Assembly (NCBI GenBank): GCA_050011095.1
Contig: JBEKJU010000048.1
Span: forward strand, 1 to 17,536
Source of the DNA: JBEKJU01 sp050011095
GTDB lineage: Bacteria; Desulfobacterota; Syntrophorhabdia; Syntrophorhabdales; WCHB1-27
Length of the DNA: 17,536 nucleotides
Direction of reading: 5' to 3'
A model generated the notes under the pieces. That model ran no database searches. It saw only the letters and a list, made by a program, of their open reading frames with translations, and was not told the DNA's origin. Position 1 is the stretch's first letter, and the number at the start of each line of letters is the position of its first letter. This document shows, in pieces, positions 5,085 through 12,373 of the stretch. Both the position numbers and the translations under genes were made by a program.

Positions 5085-6584
5085 ATGAACAAGGGAGCTG
5101 GGCCAAAAGGAAGCGGCAAATCGTTCCGCTGGAATGGAGCAGTCGCGGAAAAGGACATCCAGAGCGTGGGGCGTCTTATCAAGGAGAACAATATCCAGGT
5201 CGTGGATCTGAAGTTCAACGATCTGCCCGGTCTTTGGCAGCACTTTTCAATCCCTGCCTCAGACTTGACCGAATTTGGCGACATCATGACGAGCATCTGG
5301 GAGGACGGCATAGGCTTTGACGGCTCCTCGATCAGGGGTTTCCAGAAGATCAACGAGTCTGACATGATCCTCCTTCCCGACCCAACGAGCGCCGTGGTCG
5401 ATCCCGTCTGCGCCGTGCCGACCCTGAGCGTCATCTGCGACATCTACGACCCTGTCACCAAGAAGCCTTATACGCGCGATCCCCGGTACATCGCCAAAAA
5501 GGCGGAGGCCTTCCTGAAGACCACGGGTTTTGCCGACGAGAGTTTCTACGGCCCGGAACAGGAGTTCTTCATCTTCGACGATATCCGCTTCGGCCAGAAC
5601 GTCAACAGCGGCTACTATTTCATCGACTCAGTCGAGGGTGAATGGAACTCGGGCCGCGAGGAGAAACCGAACCTCGGCTACAAGCCGCGCTTCAAGGAAG
5701 GATACTTCCCGGTCCCGCCGCACGACTCTCTCCAGGACCTGCGCAGCGAGATCCTCCTCACCATGATTAAGGCCGGCCTCAGGATGGAGGTGCACCACCA
5801 CGAGGTCGCCACGGCCGGCCAGTGTGAGATGGATATGAGGTATGCGCCTCTTCTGAAGATGGCCGACCAGTGCATGATGTACAAGTATATCGTCAAGAAC
5901 GTGGTCAAGAAGCATAACATGGTGGCCACCTTCATGCCGAAGCCCCTCTTCGGCGACAATGGCTCGGGGATGCACATCCACGTATCCCTGTGGCAGAAGG
6001 GAACAAATATCTTCTACGATCAAAAGGGGTATGCCGGCGTCAGCCAGGCGGCCAAGTATGCCATAGGCGGCCTGCTGACCCACGCGCCGGCGCTGCTCGG
6101 CTTCTGCGCGCCTACCACCAACTCCTACAAGAGGCTCGTACCGGGTTACGAAGCGCCTGTCAACCTTGTCTACTCGGCGCGGAACCGCTCCGCAGCGGTC
6201 AGGATACCCATGTACTCGGACAACCCCTCGGCCAAGAGGCTCGAGTTCAGGCCGCCCGACTGCACCTGCAATCCCTACCTGGCGTTCCCCGCGATCATGA
6301 TGGCCTGCGTTGACGGCATCGTCAACAAGATCGATCCGGGCAATCCGACCGACGTGAACACCTACCACATGGCCCCGGAAGAATTCGCCAAGATACCGAC
6401 GGTTCCAGGCTCCCTTGCCGAGGCGATCGACGCCCTGGAGAAGGACCACGCATTCCTGCTCCGCGGCGACGTCTTTACGAAGGATGTGGTTGAGACCTGG
6501 ATCGAGTATAAGAGGGAGGCCGAGATCGATCCGATCAGGCTCCGGCCGCACCCTTACGAATTCTACCTCTATTTCGACCTGTAA
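5085..6584 (+). CDS. glnA: Type I glutamine synthetase GlnA
   Basis: Glutamine synthetase joins ammonium to glutamate with ATP in the cytoplasm, as a dodecamer. The 499-aa product has the type I motifs: GFDGSSIRGF (77-86), GPEQEFFIF (156-164) with metal-binding E158 and E160, the MEVHHHEVATAGQCEMD stretch (234-250), NGSGMHIHVSL (292-302) with H297, and KRLVPGYEAPVN (349-360). The adenylylation tyrosine of the GSI-beta class appears kept as Y427 in NTYHMAPEE. An N-terminal extension of roughly 20 residues precedes the usual start, making it longer than the common ~470 aa. ATG 5085 is chosen since AAGGAGG (5072-5078) precedes it. The amidotransferase gene follows after 15 bases in an operon. 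Confidence 0.95.
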   Translation: MNKGAGPKGSGKSFRWNGAVAEKDIQSVGRLIKENNIQVVDLKFNDLPGLWQHFSIPASDLTEFGDIMTSIWEDGIGFDGSSIRGFQKINESDMILLPDPTSAVVDPVCAVPTLSVICDIYDPVTKKPYTRDPRYIAKKAEAFLKTTGFADESFYGPEQEFFIFDDIRFGQNVNSGYYFIDSVEGEWNSGREEKPNLGYKPRFKEGYFPVPPHDSLQDLRSEILLTMIKAGLRMEVHHHEVATAGQCEMDMRYAPLLKMADQCMMYKYIVKNVVKKHNMVATFMPKPLFGDNGSGMHIHVSLWQKGTNIFYDQKGYAGVSQAAKYAIGGLLTHAPALLGFCAPTTNSYKRLVPGYEAPVNLVYSARNRSAAVRIPMYSDNPSAKRLEFRPPDCTCNPYLAFPAIMMACVDGIVNKIDPGNPTDVNTYHMAPEEFAKIPTVPGSLAEAIDALEKDHAFLLRGDVFTKDVVETWIEYKREAEIDPIRLRPHPYEFYLYFDL

Positions 6585-6599
6585 CGGGGACGGAGGGCC

Positions 6600-7301
6600 G
6601 TGAAGGGGAAGATCTACGTCGGTGAGCATACGGAGGATGAAGGGCCGGGTCTCCTGGGAGAGTTCTTCCAGGGTCTCGGATGGGATCTGGTCAGGCTGGC
6701 CCTTTACAGGGGCGACGAGCTTCCCGAAAACCTGGACTCCGCCGCGGGCGTGGTGATCCTCGGTGGCCCGATGAATGTGTATGAGGAAGAGGAATATCCG
6801 TTCTTGAAGGAAGAGGACATGTTCATAAAAAAGGTGCTCAGGGAGGAAATCCCCTTCCTGGGCACCTGCCTCGGGGCGCAGCTCCTGGCCAGGGCGTGCG
6901 GGGCCGCGGTCACGAAGTCACCCCATAGGGAGATAGGGTGGTATGACGTGGAACTGACGGAGGAGGGGCGACGAGACAGCCTCTTTCGCGGGCTCGGACC
7001 GACGCTCCCCGTCTTCCAGTGGCACGAGGATACCTTTGCCCTGCCCGATGGGGCCGTTCTCCTCGCTTCAGGAAAGGTGTGCCGCCATCAGGCGTTCAGG
7101 GTAGGCCGCCGCGCCTACGGGCTCCAGTTCCATATGGAGGTAACGGCCGATATGGTGAAGGCTTGGTCAGGGAAGGAAGGGCCGGCCGTCGATGCCGGCC
7201 GAATAGAGAAGGAAGGGGCGGCGCTCCGGGCGCGATTTGAAGACCAGGCGCGGCTAATGTTCGACAACTTCAGGCGGGCGATGGAATCTGCCGGGTATTG
7301 A
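6600..7301 (+). CDS. Class I glutamine amidotransferase-like protein (GuaA N-domain type)
   Basis: A 233-aa stand-alone class I (triad) glutamine amidotransferase domain. The nucleophile elbow is FLGTCLGAQLLA with C90, and the other triad residues are H178 and E180 in GLQFHMEVT. The N-terminal GGPMNVYEEEEYPFL stretch resembles the GMP-synthase-like subfamily. It has no synthetase domain, so its acceptor is unknown. Translation starts at GTG 6600 with GGAGG just upstream, 15 bases after glnA. Co-transcription with glnA suggests it handles or senses glutamine, but the substrate cannot be told from sequence. The stop codon overlaps the -35 box of the next operon. Confidence 0.85.
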   Translation: MKGKIYVGEHTEDEGPGLLGEFFQGLGWDLVRLALYRGDELPENLDSAAGVVILGGPMNVYEEEEYPFLKEEDMFIKKVLREEIPFLGTCLGAQLLARACGAAVTKSPHREIGWYDVELTEEGRRDSLFRGLGPTLPVFQWHEDTFALPDGAVLLASGKVCRHQAFRVGRRAYGLQFHMEVTADMVKAWSGKEGPAVDAGRIEKEGAALRARFEDQARLMFDNFRRAMESAGY

Positions 7302-7326
7302 CAACCGTCCTGATGGGGTGATAAAC
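7298..7326 (+). promoter_or_regulatory. Sigma-70-type promoter of the mvhD-metVF-glt operon
   Basis: A perfect TTGACA (7298-7303) overlaps the stop codon of the amidotransferase gene. GATAAA (7320-7325) follows after 16 bases, a 4/6 -10 match. RNA would start near 7332. No GGTTACCA element is present here, so this operon may use the housekeeping sigma factor. Confidence 0.5.
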
Positions 7327-7331
7327 TTACG

Positions 7332-7384
7332 GCGGCACAAAGGGGTGTCAAAAGACGAGGACGTCCACTCCGGACGTCCTTTTT
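7332..7384 (+). promoter_or_regulatory. Leader hairpins and terminator of the mvhD operon (attenuator)
   Basis: GGCAC (7334-7338) pairs with GTGTC (7345-7349, one G-U) around the six-base loop AAAGGG, which has A at 1 and G at 4. Eight bases later the terminator begins. The hairpin-then-terminator layout resembles the amt leaders, although primary sequence is not shared apart from CAC/GTG in the stem. Confidence 0.45.
7358..7384 (+). terminator. Rho-independent terminator before mvhD
   Basis: AGGACGTCC (7358-7366) pairs perfectly with GGACGTCCT (7372-7380) around ACTCC, followed by T to 7384. It ends 16 bases before the mvhD start. It either ends the glnA-amidotransferase RNA, attenuates the mvhD operon, or both. 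Confidence 0.8.
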
Positions 7385-7400
7385 CGCAGGTGAGAACACT

Positions 7401-7841
7401 ATGCAGGCCAACCATCATTTCGCCAGTGTAACAATCTTTTTCTGTCGACAACTCGATCCGGATCAGGACAAGAACAGGCGGCCCCTCGAAAAGGAGCTGG
7501 GCCGGAACATTCGGTTCTTCCCCCTGCCGTGCAGCGGGAGGATAGATGTGCTCCATCTCCTGAAGGCGCTGGAGGCGGGCTCCGATAAGGTCTACCTCAT
7601 CACGTGTCCGGAGGGCGCCTGCAAATATGGCCAGGGCAACGTGCGGGCGGGGAAGCGGCTTGACTACGCGAGGGGCCTGATCGAGGAGATAAACCTCCCT
7701 GCCGCGCGACTGGAGCTGATCCGTGCCCCCGGCCCGCTTCCGCTCTCGATAGACGCGTTCGTCCGGCGGCTCCTCGACATGGATCAGGCGGGCAGCCCCG
7801 CCGGTCGGGAAGGAAAGGCCGAGCCTTTCGCCGTGCGGTAA
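7401..7841 (+). CDS. MvhD/FlpD-like iron-sulfur subunit
   Basis: A 146-aa member of the hydrogenase delta-subunit family (MvhD/FlpD), which passes electrons between redox partners through a small iron-sulfur cluster. Family motifs are PLPCSGRID (C44) and ITCPEGACKYGQGN (C69, C74), with another cysteine at C15 (FFCRQ). Charged residues fill the C-terminus. The start follows AGGTGAG (7388-7394). It is first in a tight operon with metV and metF, the same set that forms a methylene-tetrahydrofolate reductase complex in acetogens. No HdrA or hydrogenase gene is seen nearby, so its partner must be encoded elsewhere or be one of the downstream iron-sulfur proteins. Confidence 0.8.
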   Translation: MQANHHFASVTIFFCRQLDPDQDKNRRPLEKELGRNIRFFPLPCSGRIDVLHLLKALEAGSDKVYLITCPEGACKYGQGNVRAGKRLDYARGLIEEINLPAARLELIRAPGPLPLSIDAFVRRLLDMDQAGSPAGREGKAEPFAVR

Positions 7842-7873
7842 GACGTGGGTGGGACGAGAATAAGGAGAGAAGA

Positions 7874-8542
7874 ATGATAACGGCTGAACGAAAACCCTTT
7901 CAGGAGATAAAGGCGAGCGTCGCCCCGTATGCGCGGGTCCTTGTGGTGGGGTGCGGGACGTGCGTCGCGGAATGCGCCGCGGGAGGCGAGAAAGAAGTGG
8001 CCCTCCTCGCGTCTCAGCTCCGCATGGACGCCGCGAACGAGGACCGGACGATCGAGATCGGGGAGATGACCCTGGACAGGCAGTGCGTTTATGAATTTAT
8101 CGATCAGGTGACACCTTTGGTCGACCAGTATGACGTAATCCTCTCTCTGGGATGCGGGGCGGGGGTCCAGGCCATGGCCGAGGTGCTGCCGAAGACGCAT
8201 ATCGTACCGGCCCTCAACACGACGTTTATCGCCGAGACGAGAGAGGCGGGGCTCTGGCTCGAGGACTGCCGGGGCTGCGGCGACTGTAAACTGGACTATT
8301 TCGCCGATATTTGCCCGGTCACCCGGTGCGCCAAGGGGCTCTTCAACGGTCCCTGCGGCGGCTCGAAGGAGGGCCACTGCGAGGTCGATCCCGATGCGCC
8401 GTGCGCCTGGCAGCTCATCATCACACGACTCGAAGAGACGGGCCGGACCGGGTCGATGGACGCCGTGTACCCGCCGGCCAATTGGGCGAAGAAACAGGGG
8501 AAGGGGCCCAGGAAAATCGTGAGGGAGGACCAGAGAGCGTGA
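7874..8542 (+). CDS. metV: MetV, zinc/iron-sulfur subunit of methylene-tetrahydrofolate reductase
   Basis: A 222-aa protein of the methylene-tetrahydrofolate reductase C-terminal family (MetV). Cysteine clusters are GCGTCVAEC (C27, C30, C34) and CRGCGDCKLDYFADIC (C132, C135, C138, C147) followed by C152, C161 and further cysteines in GHCEVDPDAPCAW. MetV partners MetF, which carries the flavin site, and helps couple the reductase to electron carriers other than NADH. AAGGAGAG precedes the ATG. The gene lies 32 bases after mvhD and its stop overlaps the metF start (TGATG). Confidence 0.85.
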   Translation: MITAERKPFQEIKASVAPYARVLVVGCGTCVAECAAGGEKEVALLASQLRMDAANEDRTIEIGEMTLDRQCVYEFIDQVTPLVDQYDVILSLGCGAGVQAMAEVLPKTHIVPALNTTFIAETREAGLWLEDCRGCGDCKLDYFADICPVTRCAKGLFNGPCGGSKEGHCEVDPDAPCAWQLIITRLEETGRTGSMDAVYPPANWAKKQGKGPRKIVREDQRA

Positions 8543-9462
8543 TGATCGAGAGCCGGCTGAAAAAGGTACTGACCATGGGACATTTTGCGGTTACCGCAGA
8601 GTGCGGCCCGCCGAAGGGTGCGGACCCGGAGGTCATCCGGAAGAAGGGTAGGCTCCTGAAGGGATTTGTGGACAGCGTCAACGTGACCGATAACCAGACA
8701 GGCGTCGTCCGTCTGAGCAGCCTCGCCTCATGCGCGATCCTGAAAGAAGAGGGACTCGATCCCGTCTTGCAGATGGTGACGAGGGATCGAAACCGGATCG
8801 CCCTGCAGTCGGATGTCCTGGGCGCGTCCGCGCTGGGGATCAGAAATATTCTGTGCTTGAGCGGCGACCACCAGAGCATGGGGAACCAGCCGGAGGCGAA
8901 GGGCGTCTTCGACCTCGATTCCGTGCAACTCCTCCAGGTGGTGCGCGAGATGCGCGACAAGGGCGTGATCCTCGGGGGCGATCAATTGAGCAGCGTTCCC
9001 GCCCTCTTCATCGGCGCCGTCGAGAACCCTTTCGGAGACCCCCAGGGCTACCGGGTTTCGAGGCTCGCGAAAAAGGTCCGGGCAGGGGCCGAGTTCATCC
9101 AGACCCAGTGCATCTACAACCTTGCCCGCTTCAAGGAGTTCATGGCAGAGGCGCGCGACAAGGGTCTCGACGGGAACGTCGCCATCCTGGGCGGTGTAAC
9201 GCCCCTGAAAACGGCCCGCATGGCGGAGTATATGGCCAAGAACGTGGCAGGCATGGATATACCGGATGCGGTGATCGCGCGCATGAAGGCTGTCCCCGCC
9301 AAGGAGCAGCGCGAGGAAGGAATCAGGATCGCGGTCGAGACCATCGAGGCGCTTAAGGGAATAAAAGGGGTACGGGGCGTCCATATCATGGCGATCGAGT
9401 GGGAGGAAGCCGTTCCGGAGCTGGTGGAAAAGGCGGGATTGCTTCCGAGACCCGAGGTGTGA
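8542..9462 (+). CDS. metF: Methylene-tetrahydrofolate reductase MetF
   Basis: A 306-aa flavoprotein that interconverts 5,10-methylene- and 5-methyl-tetrahydrofolate, for methionine synthesis or the methyl branch of the Wood-Ljungdahl pathway. Seen are VTAECGPPKGAD near the N-terminus, a family stretch with the likely catalytic Glu, then SVNVTDN, LSGDHQ, FIQTQCIYNLARF and ILGGVTPLKTARMAEYM. These fit the short MetF type that works with MetV. ATG 8542 overlaps the metV stop by one base; GTG 8539 in the same frame is an alternative. The frame extends much further upstream but only inside metV. A long tail of electron-transfer genes follows. Confidence 0.9.
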   Translation: MIESRLKKVLTMGHFAVTAECGPPKGADPEVIRKKGRLLKGFVDSVNVTDNQTGVVRLSSLASCAILKEEGLDPVLQMVTRDRNRIALQSDVLGASALGIRNILCLSGDHQSMGNQPEAKGVFDLDSVQLLQVVREMRDKGVILGGDQLSSVPALFIGAVENPFGDPQGYRVSRLAKKVRAGAEFIQTQCIYNLARFKEFMAEARDKGLDGNVAILGGVTPLKTARMAEYMAKNVAGMDIPDAVIARMKAVPAKEQREEGIRIAVETIEALKGIKGVRGVHIMAIEWEEAVPELVEKAGLLPRPEV

Positions 9463-9471
9463 GGAGTAGCG

Positions 9472-10845
9472 ATGCCGGCGAAATATCATATCACCACCCA
9501 GCCCGTTCCCAACAGGTTCGCGCCCGTTATCCGCTCGGGCGTCATTGCATGGGAGGAGGGCTGCCTGAAGTGCGTGCGGTGCGTCAAGAAGGAGTGCGTC
9601 TATAAGGTGTACGAAAAACGCGCCCTCGATCCCCGCCAGATGATCGACTCCCTGGACAGCATTTGCAAGGACTGCTTCCGGTGCGTCCAGAATTGTCCCA
9701 ACCGGCTGATCGAGAAGGGGTTCAACCCCTCCTACAAGGCCCTGGGGGACGACTACTGGACCCCCGATATCCTCTCGAACGTCTGGTTCCAGGCGGAGAC
9801 CGGGCGCATACCCGTTTCCGGCGCCGGATACGGCGGGCCCTTCTCGGGACCCGGCTTCGACTCCATGTGGACGGACATGTCGGAGATCGTCCGTCCCACG
9901 AGGGACGGCATCCACGGCCGGGAATATATCAGCACGACCGTCGATCTGGGGCGAAAGGTGAAGTTCCTCAATTTCGAAAAGGGAGACGGCTACGTGCCGT
10001 CCTCGATCCCCCCCCTGGTGGAGCTGCCCTTGCCCGCGATCTTTGATTTGCTCCCTTTCTCGCCGCCGGGCCGGCTGATCCAGCAGGCCATCCTGGGGGC
10101 CGCCCGCTCCGTCAAGACCCTTGCGGTCGTGCGCGCCTCCGAGTGGCAGGGCGATTACATGCCTTACCTCAATGAGACGCTCCTCTATCTCGATGAGATA
10201 AGGCCCGAGGTCGAGGCGCTCCTCGGCGCCGCGCGTCTCGTCGAGATACCCGACGGCGCGGATGTCCCTTCCCGCCGGACCGCCCTCAAGGCAAAAAATC
10301 CCGGCCTCGTGGTCGCCATTCGCCTGCCCGTCGGAGAGCATTCGGCACGGCGCGCGGCCGATCTCGTCCAGGAGGGGGCGGAGGTGATCCACCTCGTGGC
10401 GGATGCCCACGGCGTCGATGGGCAGGGCCGGTTCATCAAGGATCGGATGAAGGAGATACACCTCCATCTCGTCGAGAAAGGTATCCGTGACCTCGTGACC
10501 CTCATCGGAGGGGGCGGCGTGGCCATGGCGGAGCACATGGCGAAGCTGATCATCTGCGGCGCCGATGCGGTCTCCTGCGACATCGCCCTCCTCATCGCCA
10601 TGGAGTGCCATGTGTGCAAGCGGTGTACGGCCGGCATCCCGTGTCCGGTCGCGCTCGACCTGGTCAATCCCGGATGGGGCGCGGCGCGCATCAGGAACCT
10701 GGTCGCCGGCTGGCACAACCAGCTTATCGAGATCCTCGGCGCCATGGGGATCAGGGAGGTGCGCCGTCTGAGGGGTGAGATGGGGAGGGCCATGTTTTAC
10801 GAGGAGCTTGAAAAGGAATTTGCAACACTGGGAAAGCGGGGTTGA
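9472..10845 (+). CDS. Ferredoxin-domain protein with degenerate glutamate-synthase FMN-type domain
   Basis: The 457-aa product begins with two ferredoxin-type cysteine motifs: C31, C34, C37, C42 and C65, C68, C71, C75. The rest follows the layout of a GltB central (FMN) domain, ending in GGGVAMAEHMAKLIICGADAV and the cluster CHVCKRCTAGIPC (C379, C382, C385, C391). Key catalytic stretches of real GltB2 are missing: where the next gene has GGMSFGS, GEGG, KPGLGGH and DGSYGGTGAAP, this protein has unrelated sequence (for example VADAHGVDGQG). It therefore probably does not make glutamate itself and may act as an electron-transfer subunit or scaffold. Family naming as glutamate synthase-related is from motif layout. 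It starts 9 bases after metF with GAGGAG upstream. Confidence 0.75.
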   Translation: MPAKYHITTQPVPNRFAPVIRSGVIAWEEGCLKCVRCVKKECVYKVYEKRALDPRQMIDSLDSICKDCFRCVQNCPNRLIEKGFNPSYKALGDDYWTPDILSNVWFQAETGRIPVSGAGYGGPFSGPGFDSMWTDMSEIVRPTRDGIHGREYISTTVDLGRKVKFLNFEKGDGYVPSSIPPLVELPLPAIFDLLPFSPPGRLIQQAILGAARSVKTLAVVRASEWQGDYMPYLNETLLYLDEIRPEVEALLGAARLVEIPDGADVPSRRTALKAKNPGLVVAIRLPVGEHSARRAADLVQEGAEVIHLVADAHGVDGQGRFIKDRMKEIHLHLVEKGIRDLVTLIGGGGVAMAEHMAKLIICGADAVSCDIALLIAMECHVCKRCTAGIPCPVALDLVNPGWGAARIRNLVAGWHNQLIEILGAMGIREVRRLRGEMGRAMFYEELEKEFATLGKRG

Positions 10846-10849
10846 CGCC

Positions 10850-12364
10850 ATGGCAGATCAGACAAAATTCACCTTACCCGAGGCAAAACGGACGCCCACC
10901 CGCTTCCGGAACCCGATCGCGAGATACCGCCTGACCATAGAGCAGGCCTGCGATAACTGCGGCGAATGCGTCTCCCTTTGCCCCTACGGGGTCTTTCGGA
11001 AAGGCGCGAAAAGGCCTAAGGTGATAAACGACCACTTCTGCCTGGGGCCGGCATGCCGGAATGAATCCTTCTGCTGCTTACGGAGGTGTCATGCCGAGGC
11101 CATCGTCATGCGGGAGAACCCATCCTTCGAGATGCTCGGGGACAGGCGGTGGACGGCAGACCTCCTCGCCAGCTCGTGGTACATGGCGGAGACGGGAAAG
11201 ACCCCCCATCAGCACCTGAACTACAAGACGGGCGCATCAGGGGGCGGGTTCGACAAGATCCATTTTGTCTATCCGAGGCTTTCCGGCTCGAGGATCGCCC
11301 ATGAGGATGTCTCGTGCGCCGTCAACCTGAACCGCTCGAACGACGGCCGCCCCCTCCTGACGATCCCCCTGCCGCTCTATCTGGGCGGCATGTCCTTCGG
11401 CTCGATCAGCATTGTCTCCATGCTTTCGAGGGTCAGGGCCGCGACGGCCCTCGGCACCTTCTGCTGTACCGGAGAAGGGGGCTATCCCGACGAGCTGAAG
11501 GACTATGACGACCACGTCATCACCCAGGTGGCGACGGGCCTCTTCGGCGTCAGGGAAGAGACGATCAAACGGGTCCCCATCGTGGAATTCAAATACGCCC
11601 AGGGGGCGAAGCCGGGTCTCGGCGGACACCTCCTCGGCGATAAGGTGACCCCCCGGGTGGCTGCCATGCGAGAGGCAGTGCCGGGGAGCGCCCTTTTCTC
11701 CCCCTTCCCCTTCCATAGCGTCTATTCGGTGGAGGACCACAAGAAGCACGTCGACTGGATCAAGGAGATCAACCCGCGCGCCCTCGTCAGCGTAAAGGTC
11801 TCGACGCCGACGGATGTCGACATGGTCGCCGTGGGAAGCTATTTCGCGGGCGCCCACATCATCCAGCTCGACGGGAGCTACGGAGGAACGGGCGCGGCCC
11901 CCGATATCGCCAAGAAGAATATAGCCATGCCCGTCGAATATGCCATCCCGAAGGTGCACAAGTTTCTCAAGGAGGAAGGGATCCGGGACAACGTGACCAT
12001 CGTCGCGAGCGGTGGCGTCAGGACGGCCTACGACCTGGCAAAGATCATCGCCCTCGGGGCGGATGCCGTCTGCCTGGGGACCGCCGACCTCGTCGCCCTT
12101 GAATGCCTCCGCTGCCACCACTGCGAGTCGGGTCGCGGCTGTGCCCGCGGCATCGCCACAACCGACGATGAGCTTACCGGGCTGATGGACGTGGAATGGG
12201 GCACCCAGCGCATCATCAACCTGTACCTTGCGTGGCGCGCGCAGCTTGTCGCCATCCTGCAGCGGCTCGGCATGAGGAGCGTCACGGAGCTTGTGGGACG
12301 CGCCGATGTGCTCGTCCACATGGACTATGTGAAGCAGGAAGAGATCGACGGAGAACTCGATTAA
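10850..12364 (+). CDS. gltB: Glutamate synthase central (FMN) subunit with N-terminal ferredoxin domain
   Basis: The 504-aa product is the synthase part of glutamate synthase, turning 2-oxoglutarate plus ammonia into glutamate. N-terminal cysteines C34, C37, C40, C44 and C64, C69, C75/C76, C80 look like two 4Fe-4S sites. The FMN barrel has GGMSFGSIS (from G179), GEGGYPDE, KYAQGAKPGLGGH, VSVKV, DGSYGGTGAAP (341-351) and VASGGVRTAYDLAK. A C-terminal cluster C419, C422, C425, C431 follows. This matches the stand-alone archaeal-type GltB2 subunit. ATG 10850 lies 4 bases after the previous stop; an upstream ATG at 10775 falls inside the previous gene. The ammonia source would be the amidotransferase encoded next. 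Confidence 0.9.
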   Translation: MADQTKFTLPEAKRTPTRFRNPIARYRLTIEQACDNCGECVSLCPYGVFRKGAKRPKVINDHFCLGPACRNESFCCLRRCHAEAIVMRENPSFEMLGDRRWTADLLASSWYMAETGKTPHQHLNYKTGASGGGFDKIHFVYPRLSGSRIAHEDVSCAVNLNRSNDGRPLLTIPLPLYLGGMSFGSISIVSMLSRVRAATALGTFCCTGEGGYPDELKDYDDHVITQVATGLFGVREETIKRVPIVEFKYAQGAKPGLGGHLLGDKVTPRVAAMREAVPGSALFSPFPFHSVYSVEDHKKHVDWIKEINPRALVSVKVSTPTDVDMVAVGSYFAGAHIIQLDGSYGGTGAAPDIAKKNIAMPVEYAIPKVHKFLKEEGIRDNVTIVASGGVRTAYDLAKIIALGADAVCLGTADLVALECLRCHHCESGRGCARGIATTDDELTGLMDVEWGTQRIINLYLAWRAQLVAILQRLGMRSVTELVGRADVLVHMDYVKQEEIDGELD

Positions 12365-12373
12365 GAGGATCAC

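Noticed and set aside
5628..6629. Open frame on the - strand opposite glnA
   Set aside because: Shadow of glnA, whose + strand product has all glutamine synthetase signatures.
8728..10851. Long open frame on the - strand (about 700 codons)
   Set aside because: It is the antisense of metF and the ferredoxin/GltB-like gene, which have clear motifs. High GC and codon bias open the opposite frame. No family motif is seen in it.
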